In this document: positions 42,794 through 51,784 of the stretch, one piece after another
Layout of the letters: every line of letters begins with the position of its first letter
How positions within the stretch are numbered: position 1 is the stretch's first letter
Source: Flavitalea plasmicola
Lineage (GTDB): Bacteria; Bacteroidota; Bacteroidia; Chitinophagales; Chitinophagaceae
Direction: 5' to 3'
Assembly (NCBI RefSeq): GCF_030546645.1
Contig: NZ_JAUOTO010000005.1
Span: 248,001 to 312,000 of the forward strand
Length of the DNA: 64,000 nucleotides
Notes under the pieces: model-generated
Told to the model about the DNA's origin: nothing
The model's database searches: none
The model's input: the letters and a program-made list of their open reading frames with translations, nothing else
Program-made: the position numbers and the translations under genes

Positions 42794-44356
42794 ATGAAGA
42801 AGCAATTGAAAGTCGGCGTGATCGACCTTGTTTGTAAGGGCCCCACCCATACCCTTTGGGGAAAGATCATGCATGCCAACCTGGCGAGCATTATGCCGCA
42901 GGTGATCGCCACCTGGTGTGAGCAGGAAGGGCATGACGTTAAACTGATGTGTTATACGGGCCGCGAAGATTTCGAACAGGAGTTCGCCGAGAAATTCGAC
43001 ATCCTGTTCATCAGCTCTTTCACCCAGGCAGCCCTGTTAGCCTATTCACTAAGCAATTATTTCCGGAGCAAAGGTATCATAACGGTGTTGGGTGGCCCGC
43101 ATGCGCGGTGTTATCCTGATGACGCGTTGCTGTATTTCGACTATGTCCTGGGATTTACCAATAAGGAGACCATCGCCGAGGTCCTGGCTGACCGGAGTGT
43201 CTACAAGCCGCACGGGAGATATCTCGCAGCGGGCAAACAGCCGCTGGAGCTCCCTGGCGTGAGGGAGCGATGGAAGTTCATAGAAGCAACTTTAAAGAAA
43301 GCGCCGCTGCTTAAGATCGTGCCGATGATCGGCAGTATGGGCTGTCCTTATACCTGCTCTTTCTGCATCGACTCGGTGGTGCCTTACCAGCCTTTGAATT
43401 TTCAGAGCATGAAGGAGGACCTGCAGTTCCTGCTCACCCGGTTTAAACAGCCGATGGTGGCATGGCATGATCCCAACTTCGGGGTGCGTTTTGAAGACAA
43501 TATGGAGGCCATCGCTTCGGCGGCGCCCCGCAATAGTTTCCGCTTTATTGCCGAGAGCAGCCTGTCCATCCTGACGGAGAAGCATTTAAAAGTATTCCGG
43601 GAGAATGGCTTTACGGCCCTGCTGCCGGGTGTCGAGACATGGTATGAGCTGGGTAATAAGTCCCGGACGGGGCAAAATACCGGCGGCGAGAAAGTGAAGC
43701 AGGTGGCGGAGCATGTCAATATGATCCTGGACCATGTCCCCTATGTCCAGACGAATTTCGTGCTGGGGCTGGACAGTGATTCCGGCGATGAGCCGTTCGA
43801 GCTGACGAAGCAGTTTATCGATCTGGCGCCGGGCGCTTTCCCCGGATATTCCCTGTTGACGGCCTTTGGGGCCGCGGCGCCACTGAACCTGGGCTATCAG
43901 AAAGAGGGCCGCGTCCTGCCTTTCCCTTTCCACTTCCTCAACAATCACCTGGCGATGAATATCAAGCCCCGGAACTATGACTGGGTGGATTTTTATGACA
44001 AGGTGATCGATCTGACGAAATATACTTTTTCCCCCAGGGCGATCTATCGCCGGGCGAAGGCGACCCGTAACAATACGGCGCGCTGGATGAATGTCATGCG
44101 GGCTATTTCCTCCGAAGGGTATGGACGGATACGATTTTTCAAAAAGGTGCGGGAGCAGCTGGTGGGCGACAAATCATTCCGGCAGTACTTCGAAGGCGAG
44201 ACGAGGGAGTTGCCGGCATTCTATAGTGACATTGTTCGGAGGGACCTGGGGGAATGGTGGAAATGGCTTCCGGAAGGAGCGATCAATCATGATCCGAATG
44301 CGTATATGAAGAAGAGCGTGGGGCTTCAGGAGGCGAAGGTGGTGGCTATGTCGTAA
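42794..44356 (+). CDS. Radical SAM protein with N-terminal B12-binding-like domain (520 aa)
   Basis: Residues ~5-135 form a Rossmann-like cobalamin-binding domain pattern (FDILFISSFTQAALLAYSLS, IITVLGGPHARCYPDD). A [4Fe-4S] cluster motif follows in MGCPYTCSFC with Cys184, Cys188 and Cys191 (CxxxCxxC). The rest resembles the TIM-barrel core and a ~200-residue C-terminal helical region. Family members catalyse radical methylations or rearrangements in tetrapyrrole, lipid or natural-product synthesis. No substrate can be assigned. Confidence 0.88.
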   Translation: MKKQLKVGVIDLVCKGPTHTLWGKIMHANLASIMPQVIATWCEQEGHDVKLMCYTGREDFEQEFAEKFDILFISSFTQAALLAYSLSNYFRSKGIITVLGGPHARCYPDDALLYFDYVLGFTNKETIAEVLADRSVYKPHGRYLAAGKQPLELPGVRERWKFIEATLKKAPLLKIVPMIGSMGCPYTCSFCIDSVVPYQPLNFQSMKEDLQFLLTRFKQPMVAWHDPNFGVRFEDNMEAIASAAPRNSFRFIAESSLSILTEKHLKVFRENGFTALLPGVETWYELGNKSRTGQNTGGEKVKQVAEHVNMILDHVPYVQTNFVLGLDSDSGDEPFELTKQFIDLAPGAFPGYSLLTAFGAAAPLNLGYQKEGRVLPFPFHFLNNHLAMNIKPRNYDWVDFYDKVIDLTKYTFSPRAIYRRAKATRNNTARWMNVMRAISSEGYGRIRFFKKVREQLVGDKSFRQYFEGETRELPAFYSDIVRRDLGEWWKWLPEGAINHDPNAYMKKSVGLQEAKVVAMS

Positions 44357-44462
44357 TGAAGCGGGGGCTATAGAGACGGCTATCCTTTTTCCTGTGCTGC
44401 TTTCTAAAGTAGGCACCCATCGGCGGATCAAGGTAAGCGACCTTAAATAAATACCTTTTTAT

Positions 44463-44779
44463 ATGGGACGTATTGTCATTGTAGCTTACCGGCCAAAGCC
44501 CGGGAAAGCAGATGCGTTAAAGCGGCTATCGGCCACACATGTGGAACGGCTGCGTAAGAAGGTCTGGTGACGGAAAGGGCACCTGTGCTGCTGGAGACGG
44601 GTGATGGGACGATCGTGGAAGTATTCGAATGGCTATCGGCGGAAGCTATCAGGCAGGCGCATATGAATGTTGAGGTACAAAAGATGTGGGGGGAATATGC
44701 GGAGGTCTGTGATTATGTACCATTGAACCAATTGCCGGAGTCGGCCAGCCTGTTTGCGGAGTTTACGCCTTTGGACTGA
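44463..44779 (+). pseudogene. ABM-like small protein gene with one-base frameshift
   Basis: From the ATG at 44463 the frame reads MGRIVIVAYRPKPGKADALK and stops at a TGA (44568-44570). The continuation lies in another frame, starting VTERAPVLLETGDGTIVEVF and ending at 44779. Adding one G in the AAGAAGG run near 44550-44560 would join both parts as LRKEGLVTERAPVLLE, a roughly 105-aa dimeric ferredoxin-like (antibiotic biosynthesis monooxygenase-type) protein. A real mutation or a sequencing error are both possible. Family naming is tentative. Confidence 0.65.
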
Positions 44780-44855
44780 CGTGGATGCCGGACATCGTTG
44801 GTCAAAATAAGAGGTACGAAGACGGTATAATTTTCTGATGGCTAGCGGCGAATGA

Positions 44856-45956
44856 TCACTGCATCGTCAGCGCATACACGGCAAAGGAGGCCAGCCAGTG
44901 CTCCCCCATATAATTGCCGCTGGCGACATTTGGCAGGGCCACCGTAAGATGTCTGTTGGCCACCCTATACAGTTGTGTCTTATTGGCGGGGAAATGCCTG
45001 GCGATACCAAAGAGGTCCCAGGCGCGGCTGAGATTCAGGCCGTCCAGGTGGACCAGCTTGCCATCGGTCCTGTCCTTTACCACACCGGGCTCCAGGTTGA
45101 AATTCTTGTCCGCGATGACCGGAAGGAATTTGACGAGCCAGCGTTCATAGTCTGCTGCCGGGAGGATCCTCCACATGAGATCTGCCTCTTCCAGCGCAGG
45201 GCTCAGGAAGTCATTTCCACCCGGCTCCCAGGAGAGCGGATAATTTATGTCATTCCTGTAAAAACGCAGGGCTGTCTGTATGATACTTTGTTTGAGCGCC
45301 GTATCTTTTGCCTGTTCGGCATAATCGAAGGCCAGCCGTAAACCAAAGGCCAGGTTGGAATGTTCCCCGACCCTTATCGGATATTGCAGCCTGGGCAGGT
45401 ATTCAATATACATCCTGGAGAGCTGCTGGGCCAATGGCGCCACGTGGTCCCGTAATTTTTTCGCAAAGGGGTCGTCCCATTGTAATAATTCATTTTGTAA
45501 TTGAAGGAGCCAGGCCCAGCCATAGGTACGTTCGAAGCTTTTGTTGTCGGGCATGGTAAATATCTTCATCTCTGTCGCGATGTTCGCAGCAGTCAGGTTC
45601 TCTTCCAGTTTTTGACGAATTTCCGCCGCCCGGGGCATGGAAGGGAATAGTTGCAGGAGCCGGATCAACATCCAATGGCCATGTACGCTGGAATGCCAGT
45701 CGAAACAACCGTAGAAGGCCGGATGATAATTTTGGGGGTTTACGATCAGGGTACTATCGGCGAAGGTGACTCCTGTCTTGTAAGGGAATTCGCGTTGCAT
45801 ACAGCGCAGGGGCAGGTCGGCAAAGTGGGAGGCGCCTGCGACGGTCAATTCGATCTTGCTTGCTTTTGTCGTGATTTGTGGGGTGTCCTGGGCGACGGAG
45901 CTTGAGGTATACAGGATAAACGTGATGGCGGTGAGGAGAAGCTTGGTCTTGATCAT
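44856..45956 (-). CDS. DUF2891 family secreted protein (366 aa)
   Basis: A signal peptide (LLLTAITFILYTSSSVAQ) precedes an alpha/alpha-toroid-like sequence rich in His/Trp: NYHPAFYGCFDWHSSVHGHW, RTYGWAWLLQLQNEL, YPIRVGEHSNLAFGLRLAFD, EPGGNDFLSPALEEADLMWR and the end GEHWLASFAVYAL. These match my recollection of DUF2891. The function is not established. It is periplasmic or secreted. Confidence 0.85.
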   Translation of the reverse strand: MIKTKLLLTAITFILYTSSSVAQDTPQITTKASKIELTVAGASHFADLPLRCMQREFPYKTGVTFADSTLIVNPQNYHPAFYGCFDWHSSVHGHWMLIRLLQLFPSMPRAAEIRQKLEENLTAANIATEMKIFTMPDNKSFERTYGWAWLLQLQNELLQWDDPFAKKLRDHVAPLAQQLSRMYIEYLPRLQYPIRVGEHSNLAFGLRLAFDYAEQAKDTALKQSIIQTALRFYRNDINYPLSWEPGGNDFLSPALEEADLMWRILPAADYERWLVKFLPVIADKNFNLEPGVVKDRTDGKLVHLDGLNLSRAWDLFGIARHFPANKTQLYRVANRHLTVALPNVASGNYMGEHWLASFAVYALTMQ

Positions 45957-46076
45957 GAATGATTGTTTTTCTTAATGGCTTCTGCCTGGCAAGTTACTCA
46001 TTGCTACAGGTGGATAGACATATCCTATTAAAATAAGAACAATTTTGATATCTTCAATGGAGGATGCAATTTTAAA

Positions 46077-46610
46077 ATGATCTGCAAGCAATTAGTTTTG
46101 ATCCTGTTACTGGCGCTCCAGCTGCATGCCTTCGGGCAAAAGAACTGCGACTGCAGGATAGATAGTTCGAGGGTCCTATCGGACAAGAACCTGGATGTCT
46201 TTCTTGCCGGTCTGAACCTGGAGCCGTTTCAAACCTTCAAGGATAAGAAAGAAATCCCTGCTGCGATCATGCAGCAGCTGCGCTGTTTGTCATACGACAG
46301 CTTCTCTTTGGGAAATCCGGGCGAGGACTACCGCTGTTGCTGCACGTCGTCCTGGAAATTACCTTCCCGGCAATTGATCTTTCTTTCGAAAAGCGAGCAT
46401 TATTTTGTCATGGCCTATAAAATGGGGGGCATCGCCACCTGGGTCAATGTGCTGATGCTGAAATTGGAGAACGACAGGATCGTGGACCTGTGGTCAGGCT
46501 TGGGAAATTATGAATTAAAGTCTGCCGGGGATGTATATGAACTTTACAGATTGTATAAAAAAAGAAAGAAAGGTGAGCTTCATGCCGTTTTCGATGTCGT
46601 GGTGATCTAG
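46077..46610 (+). CDS. Hypothetical secreted protein (177 aa)
   Basis: A signal peptide (KQLVLILLLALQLHAFGQ) is followed by a cysteine-containing domain (KNCDCRIDSSRVLS, then YRCCCTSSWKLPSRQ) and beta-rich sequence. The run of Cys could form disulphides or bind metal. No family is recognised. Confidence 0.6.
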   Translation: MICKQLVLILLLALQLHAFGQKNCDCRIDSSRVLSDKNLDVFLAGLNLEPFQTFKDKKEIPAAIMQQLRCLSYDSFSLGNPGEDYRCCCTSSWKLPSRQLIFLSKSEHYFVMAYKMGGIATWVNVLMLKLENDRIVDLWSGLGNYELKSAGDVYELYRLYKKRKKGELHAVFDVVVI

Positions 46611-46849
46611 CGAATACCCGCTGTGATAATAGTGCGACAGGCGTATTTACTCTACCGTACTACGTATTGTTAAATGGCTGATTGTTTTATAACGCTCAGA
46701 GAATAAGGGTGAACCCCCAGCAACCAAGGGATTTCGCGGCGAGCGTGGCCTATAAGTTTTAACGGGAAAAATAATAAATGGTTACACCTATATAAAGTCT
46801 CGGGTTTTTTTGTATTTTGTAAGTGACGATCCCTAAACTTACCCCTACT

Positions 46850-47761
46850 ATGAAAGCCAAACTGCAATTATTGGTTGCATTTATGCTCCTGTTTTCCTTT
46901 GTTGCCTGTCGCAAGGCCATCTCGGATACTTCCCAACAGGCCTCCGCTTCGACCCATATTGATTCCCGCAGACCCACCGTACAGACTGATACGGCTGGTG
47001 GCTCGCGAGTTGCTTATCCTGCGCATCCGCTGACGGGATGTTTTCCTGCTCCGTTGTACGGGGACAGCGTGATCTATCCGCAGCCCACTGGCGGGGCGGA
47101 TAATATTGTCAGCCTTGTCAACGATCCCGGACCGGGGCATTATTTCTCCTGGCCGGCCGGTCTTTCTCTCAATCAACATACCGGAGCCATCAATATTTCG
47201 AAAAGCGAGACCGGCCAAAGATATGCGATCGGCTATGTGAAGGATGGTACGCATGACACCTGTCTGAGCACGCTGATCATCGGCGGCGCGGACTATATGG
47301 ATAGTGTGTATGTCTTGGGGAACGGGGCTACCATCGCTGTTCCTTATTTTGATGCAAATGCTTACCAGGCCTCGGATTGCAGCGGCCCTGGCAACAGCGG
47401 GCACTGTTCCTTTGACGTCAATGGTTCAGCGACCAGCCAAAATATATTTATCGATAAGTTCAGCGGTGAGATCAATCTGGATAAGACCTTGAATGGCGAT
47501 GCGAACACGCCGGGCGCGTTTGGCAGCGCTCCTGTGAATGGCGCTACCGTCGATGCCGTCATCACCTATAGCCTTAAGAAGCATAGCAACAGCGCGCCGC
47601 AAAGCATCCATGTCTCTTTAAGATATTATGACAGCATGTCGCAGGTGGACCCAGCTATCATGGCGGTGATACAAATGAGGATGATCAATATCATGAGCGG
47701 GAATCTCCTCAGTTATAGCTATAATCCAAGGCCGCCGCTGATTGTGATTGTGAGGAGATGA
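46850..47761 (+). CDS. Hypothetical lipoprotein (303 aa)
   Basis: From the ATG at 46850 a lipoprotein signal (LLVAFMLLFSFVAC) precedes a Thr/Ser-rich linker. The following sequence resembles a cadherin-like or putative-Ig segment (DNIVSLVNDPGPGHYFSWPA, LSLNQHTGAINISKSETGQR). This suggests a surface-exposed binding protein. An upstream in-frame start at 46823 would place charged residues before the signal. The 239 bp before it (46611-46849) is A/T-rich with no gene I can support. Confidence 0.65.
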   Translation: MKAKLQLLVAFMLLFSFVACRKAISDTSQQASASTHIDSRRPTVQTDTAGGSRVAYPAHPLTGCFPAPLYGDSVIYPQPTGGADNIVSLVNDPGPGHYFSWPAGLSLNQHTGAINISKSETGQRYAIGYVKDGTHDTCLSTLIIGGADYMDSVYVLGNGATIAVPYFDANAYQASDCSGPGNSGHCSFDVNGSATSQNIFIDKFSGEINLDKTLNGDANTPGAFGSAPVNGATVDAVITYSLKKHSNSAPQSIHVSLRYYDSMSQVDPAIMAVIQMRMINIMSGNLLSYSYNPRPPLIVIVRR

Positions 47762-47790
47762 CCCTTCCTCCAATTTACCGTGGACGTTGT

Positions 47791-48306
47791 CTAAAAAACT
47801 GCATTGACAACCATCGTCCTATCAGCTTGCTGTTTTCCTCCCGTGATATTTATCAAGCAAATATCACCTTGCCCGTCTGCGCCGCCGAATGCATATATTT
47901 TACCGGAATCCATTACCACCAAGGTATAGGCGCCGGGATCGATCTCCACCTGGAAGAAACCGTTGTCGTCCGATGAAAATTCTTTCAGGAGCCTGGTACT
48001 AAAGCTGTCATACCACCCCTTCTCATTGGCGGGCGTCGCCTGGGCCGTCGTAGTACGCTCATAGATCCGCATCGTCCGCTTTACAGGGCAATTGCTACAG
48101 GATGTTTTGTTTGGCGAGCGCAAGGGCATGCAATCTCCGGTCAACAGGGAAAGGGTTCCCCATATCCCATTGGTGATGGTGACCTTGGACGCATTGTCGG
48201 CGCGGGCCTTTTCAACGTCGCAGACCACGGCAGGCGTTGGCTTATCGCTCTTGCCACAGCTGGCGCACAAGGCCGCTATATAACAGAGCAGGAGTGCTTT
48301 TTTCAT
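47791..48306 (-). CDS. Hypothetical lipoprotein (171 aa)
   Basis: The ATG at 48306 starts a lipoprotein signal (KKALLLCYIAALCASC). The body has a Cys-rich stretch (NKTSCSNCPVKRTMRIYERT) and a C-terminal carboxypeptidase-regulatory-like beta sequence (DDNGFFQVEIDPGAYTLVVM). The long in-frame extension to 48366 lacks signal-peptide character and I exclude it. It lies just before the duplicated HTH remnant. Confidence 0.65.
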   Translation of the reverse strand: MKKALLLCYIAALCASCGKSDKPTPAVVCDVEKARADNASKVTITNGIWGTLSLLTGDCMPLRSPNKTSCSNCPVKRTMRIYERTTTAQATPANEKGWYDSFSTRLLKEFSSDDNGFFQVEIDPGAYTLVVMDSGKIYAFGGADGQGDICLINITGGKQQADRTMVVNAVF

Positions 48307-48370
48307 TTGAAGAAGGGGTTTTACTACCTGACAAGGGAATGTCACCATCCGTTGCATCGGGTTCACTATC

Positions 48371-48627
48371 CCTCCTCCGGCCTGTTCTTTTCCGCCTCTT
48401 TCATCGTGAGATAGTCGGACGGGGTCATTCAGAACTGCCGGAGGAAATTCCTTCCAAAGTTCGTCTGTGGCGCATAGCCCACCATGGTAGATACTTCATA
48501 GATCTTATACGTGCCTTCGGCCAGCAGCTCGGCGGCCTTCTTCAGCCTTGTCACATTGATGAGGTCATTGGGAGAAAGATCGGACAAGGATTTGATCTTC
48601 CGGTAGAGGGTTGGCTTGCTCATGTTC
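48371..48627 (-). pseudogene. Truncated duplicate of the response-regulator AraC domain
   Basis: This stretch aligns without gaps to 53844-54100, offset 5473 bp; I count about 13 differences over 257 nt. It encodes MSKPTLYRKIKSLSDLSPND through GRNFLRQF, where the Gly codon of the intact copy (RQFGMTPSDYL) is a TGA stop. The receiver domain is missing, so it is a fragment, not a gene. With the intact copy it brackets marR, the carotenoid genes and DUF2141. Confidence 0.9.
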
Positions 48628-48648
48628 AGGGTGAGCTGGCGAAACATA

Positions 48649-49320
48649 TCACGACCTTTGTACGCCAAATTTCTCAAGGAGCTCACCGAGCTCCATTTTC
48701 TTATTATTCATAAAAACATCCCGGTGAGCTTTATCCAGCTTTTGCAGCAACTCTAAGAGCCGCAGCCGCTCCTCCGCCGAAAGAGGGGCCATCACCATAT
48801 CCGTGACGTCATTGATACGGGAGAGCGTTTCGTAGAAGGCTGTCCTGCCGGCATCCGTAGCATGTAAAACCTTACTGCGTTTGTCGCTGCCCGAGGGTTC
48901 CTGGGTGATCAGATTTTTGCGCAAGAGCCGGCGGATGACCTCCATGCCTGTGGGTTTCAGCTGTACATGTCTTTCTATCAATTGTGATTGGGTGTAGGGA
49001 CCAGCAAAAACGAGGCTCAGCACGAATACAAATTCATCATAGGTCTCGAAAGGGGTGCCTTCCAGCGCAAGTTTGACATAAATCATCTTATAACGTGACA
49101 AGGCGGTGATGAGATTGGAAGCAGTATAGTGGGGTTTGCCGCCATTCCCTTTCCCATTCCAAGCCAGCCGGGATTCCAGCTCCCCTGCTGTTGAGCTGAC
49201 GGAATAGCGCTTCCCCAGCCATTGTGCAAAGCTTTGAATTTCAGCTGGTTTCTTACCTGTCTCTGCCTCGTAGGCCTGGAGTTCGGGCAATAATTGAAGG
49301 AAAAAGCTATAATCGGACAT
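48649..49320 (-). CDS. MarR-family transcriptional regulator, divergent from crtI (223 aa)
   Basis: A winged helix is indicated by GPYTQSQLIERHVQLKPTGM, VIRRLLRKNLITQEP and the wing SGSDKRSKVLHATDAGRTAF. The protein is longer than typical MarR (~140-150 aa) because of a ~75-residue N-terminal extension (AYEAETGKKPAEIQSFAQWL), which may be an interaction or sensing part. Being divergent from crtI and flanked by two inverted repeats, it is the likely repressor of the carotenoid operon and of itself. Confidence 0.88.
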   Translation of the reverse strand: MSDYSFFLQLLPELQAYEAETGKKPAEIQSFAQWLGKRYSVSSTAGELESRLAWNGKGNGGKPHYTASNLITALSRYKMIYVKLALEGTPFETYDEFVFVLSLVFAGPYTQSQLIERHVQLKPTGMEVIRRLLRKNLITQEPSGSDKRSKVLHATDAGRTAFYETLSRINDVTDMVMAPLSAEERLRLLELLQKLDKAHRDVFMNNKKMELGELLEKFGVQRS

Positions 49321-49357
49321 TAAAATAAATATAAACTACGCGAAGGTAGAAAACAAA

Positions 49358-49377
49358 TTAGTATGAAAAAATACTAT
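49358..49377. promoter_or_regulatory. Candidate MarR operator 1 (marR-proximal)
   Basis: TTAGTAT-GAAAAA-ATACTAT is an inverted repeat with 6-nt spacer, mismatched only at the outermost base. It lies 38 bp upstream of marR. Confidence 0.6.
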
Positions 49378-49410
49378 TAATTTTATTAAAACATTTTAAA
49401 TTACTATAAC

Positions 49411-49430
49411 TTAGTATTAAAACATACTAA
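49411..49430. promoter_or_regulatory. Candidate MarR operator 2 (crtI-proximal)
   Basis: TTAGTAT-TAAAAC-ATACTAA is a perfect 7-bp inverted repeat with 6-nt spacer. Its centre is 53 bp from that of operator 1, about five helical turns, so both face the same side of the helix. It ends one base before the crtI start codon. Confidence 0.65.
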
Positions 49431-49431
49431 T

Positions 49432-50955
49432 TTGGGTAAGATTGCAATTATTGGGTCAGGAATATCAGGAATGGTAGCTGCCTGTCACCTGCAAAAGCAG
49501 GGTTACCGCGTGACGGTGTTCGAAAAAAGTAATATGCCGGGAGGAAGGGCCCGGCAATTCCGGGACGCGGGTTTTGTTTTTGACATGGGGCCCAGCTGGT
49601 ACTGGATGCCGGAGATATTTGAGCATTTCTTTAACGAGTTCGGTAAGTCGGCGTCAGACTATTATTCGCTGATAAGACTGGATCCCTCCTACCGCGTTTA
49701 CTTCAAGGGGGATGAGATAGCGATCCCCGCCAGCATGGAAGCATTGGGTCAGGTGTTCGAGCAGCTGGAGCCAGGCAGTGCAAAGCGTTTGAAGATCTAT
49801 CTCAACCATGCGGCGGAGAAATACAGGATCGGTATGTACCGCTATGCCACCAAGCCTTCTCTCCGACTATCGGAGTTCGTTTCCAAGGACGTGTTGTCCT
49901 TATTGAAAAAGCTGCAGCCATTCCGGAACATGCAGGAGCATGTGGACCATTATTTCAAACATCCTATGATCCGGAAGATCATGCAGTTCCCGGTGATCTT
50001 TCTGGGCGCCATGCCGGAGCGTATCCCTGCGATGTACAGCCTGATGAACTATGCGGATACGGCGCTGGGCACCTGGTACCCGGAGGGCGGTATGTTCGAA
50101 GTCCCGCGGGCCGTGCATCGTGTGGCGGAGGAATTGGGAGTGGAATTCCGGTTTGAGCAGGACATCGATGGGATAGAAGTGCTGAATGGGAAGGCGGTCT
50201 CGGTAAGTTGTGCCGGGCATAAAGAGAAGGCGGACCTGGTCATCGGTGCGGGGGACTATCATTATATGGAACAATTGCTGGATCCGGCACATAGACAATA
50301 CAATAATAAGTACTGGAATGCAAGGGAGATGGCTCCCAGTTGTCTGCTGTATTTCCTGGGCGTGGATAAGAAGCTGCCATTGGATCATCACAATCTCTTC
50401 TTTGACACCTCCTTTGACGATCATGCCCGGTCACTTTATAAGGACCCGCAATGGCCCGAGGACCCGCTGTTCTATGTTTGTGCGCCCTCTGTCACGGATC
50501 CATCGGTGGCGCCGGCGGGTTGTGAGAACCTTTTCATCCTGATCCCGGTGGCGTCAGGCCTCGAAGGAGACTGCCAGGAGCTAAGGGAGATCTTCCTGGA
50601 AAAGGTGATCCGGCGGCTGGAAGAGAGGATGGGCACTTCGGTGAAGGATCATATCATTTATAAAAGGAATTATGCTTTGAAGGATTTTAGCGCGGACTAC
50701 CATGCTTTCAGGGGTAACGCTTATGGGCTGGCGAACACTTTGAAGCAAACGGCCTTTGGAAAGCCAAGGATGCGGAGCGGGAAAGTAAGCAACCTATTTT
50801 TCTGCGGGCAGTTAACGGTTCCGGGGCCGGGGCTGCCTCCCGCATTCTTATCCGGCAGGACGGTGGCGATGGAGGCCGCGAAATATCTCAAGGAACATAA
50901 GTTTTTCCCTAATCCCTTAAACTACGACGCAAATGAATACCGTCTTTCTTTTTAA
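49432..50955 (+). CDS. crtI: Phytoene desaturase (CrtI family, 507 aa)
   Basis: The N-terminal dinucleotide-binding motif (KIAIIGSGISGMVAACHLQK) with the following VTVFEKSNMPGGRARQF is typical of carotenoid desaturases. The C-terminal signature LFFCGQLTVPGPGLPPAFLS matches the CrtI FAD motif. It converts phytoene to lycopene at the membrane. The start must be the TTG at 49432, because the Rossmann strand follows at once and no ATG precedes it. This rare start abuts operator 2. It overlaps crtB by 23 bp, indicating one operon. Confidence 0.93.
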   Translation: MGKIAIIGSGISGMVAACHLQKQGYRVTVFEKSNMPGGRARQFRDAGFVFDMGPSWYWMPEIFEHFFNEFGKSASDYYSLIRLDPSYRVYFKGDEIAIPASMEALGQVFEQLEPGSAKRLKIYLNHAAEKYRIGMYRYATKPSLRLSEFVSKDVLSLLKKLQPFRNMQEHVDHYFKHPMIRKIMQFPVIFLGAMPERIPAMYSLMNYADTALGTWYPEGGMFEVPRAVHRVAEELGVEFRFEQDIDGIEVLNGKAVSVSCAGHKEKADLVIGAGDYHYMEQLLDPAHRQYNNKYWNAREMAPSCLLYFLGVDKKLPLDHHNLFFDTSFDDHARSLYKDPQWPEDPLFYVCAPSVTDPSVAPAGCENLFILIPVASGLEGDCQELREIFLEKVIRRLEERMGTSVKDHIIYKRNYALKDFSADYHAFRGNAYGLANTLKQTAFGKPRMRSGKVSNLFFCGQLTVPGPGLPPAFLSGRTVAMEAAKYLKEHKFFPNPLNYDANEYRLSF

Positions 50956-51784
50956 CCAGGCAAGTCATGACTGTAGTCGTTGCGTTACGGGCAGGTACAG
51001 CACGTCCTTCTCATCCGCGATAAAACTACTGCATCCTGATCTGCGGGACCCTATTCATGGCATTTACGGCTTTGTAAGATTGGCGGATGAGATCGTGGAT
51101 ACCTTTCATGATTATGATAAGGTGACGCTCCTGGACCGATTTGAGGCGGATACCTGGTCTGCCATCCGGGAAGGGATCAGTCTGAACCCGGTGCTGCAAA
51201 GCTTTCAGCTGTCGGTGAACCGCTTCCATATTGAAGAGCGGCTGGTGGCGGCTTTCTTCAAGAGCATGCGAACGGACCTGGAGAAGAAGGAATGGAGCAG
51301 CCGGGAGGAGCTGACGGAATATATCTACGGCTCCGCGGAAGTGGTAGGACTGATGTGCTTACAGATCTTTTGCGAAGGGGACAGCCACCTGGCAAAGGTC
51401 CTGTCAAAAGAAGCCACGGCTCTGGGTGCCGCCTTTCAGAAGATCAATTTTCTCCGGGACCTGCGGGATGATGTGGAAGGATTGAACAGGCAATATTTTT
51501 CGGACGTTAATTTCACCCGGTTCAGCCCCGAGACAAAAGCGTTCATCGAACAGGATATCTTACAGGATCTTAGAGTGGCGTACAGAGGGATCCAGCGGTT
51601 GCCGTCAAAGGCCCGGTTCGGGGTGCTGGTGGCATACCGGTACTATCTCTGCCTGTTTAGAAAGATCAGGAGCTTGCCGCCGGAGGTATTGATGCGAAAA
51701 AGGGTGAGAGTACCAAATTTGCAAAAAGCATTGCTCTTGCTGAGGACGGCTCTCGGTGTGGGTCAAATAAAACTGATACCATGA
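50933..51784 (+). CDS. crtB: Phytoene synthase (CrtB family, 283 aa)
   Basis: Both metal-binding acidic motifs of the squalene/phytoene synthase fold are present: DEIVD (in RLADEIVDTFHDYD) and DLRDD (in NFLRDLRDDVEG). It condenses two geranylgeranyl diphosphates to phytoene. The start lies 23 bp inside crtI and the stop overlaps the crtZ start as ATGA, so translation is probably coupled. Confidence 0.94.
   Translation: MNTVFLFNQASHDCSRCVTGRYSTSFSSAIKLLHPDLRDPIHGIYGFVRLADEIVDTFHDYDKVTLLDRFEADTWSAIREGISLNPVLQSFQLSVNRFHIEERLVAAFFKSMRTDLEKKEWSSREELTEYIYGSAEVVGLMCLQIFCEGDSHLAKVLSKEATALGAAFQKINFLRDLRDDVEGLNRQYFSDVNFTRFSPETKAFIEQDILQDLRVAYRGIQRLPSKARFGVLVAYRYYLCLFRKIRSLPPEVLMRKRVRVPNLQKALLLLRTALGVGQIKLIP

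Noticed and set aside
46670-46867. Minus-strand 65-codon frame before the lipoprotein gene at 46850
   Set aside because: It overlaps the start of a well-supported lipoprotein gene and shows no family pattern.
48429-48686. 85-codon minus-strand frame as an AraC-type gene
   Set aside because: It is the duplicated HTH fragment with unrelated sequence upstream and a premature stop; listed as a pseudogene instead.
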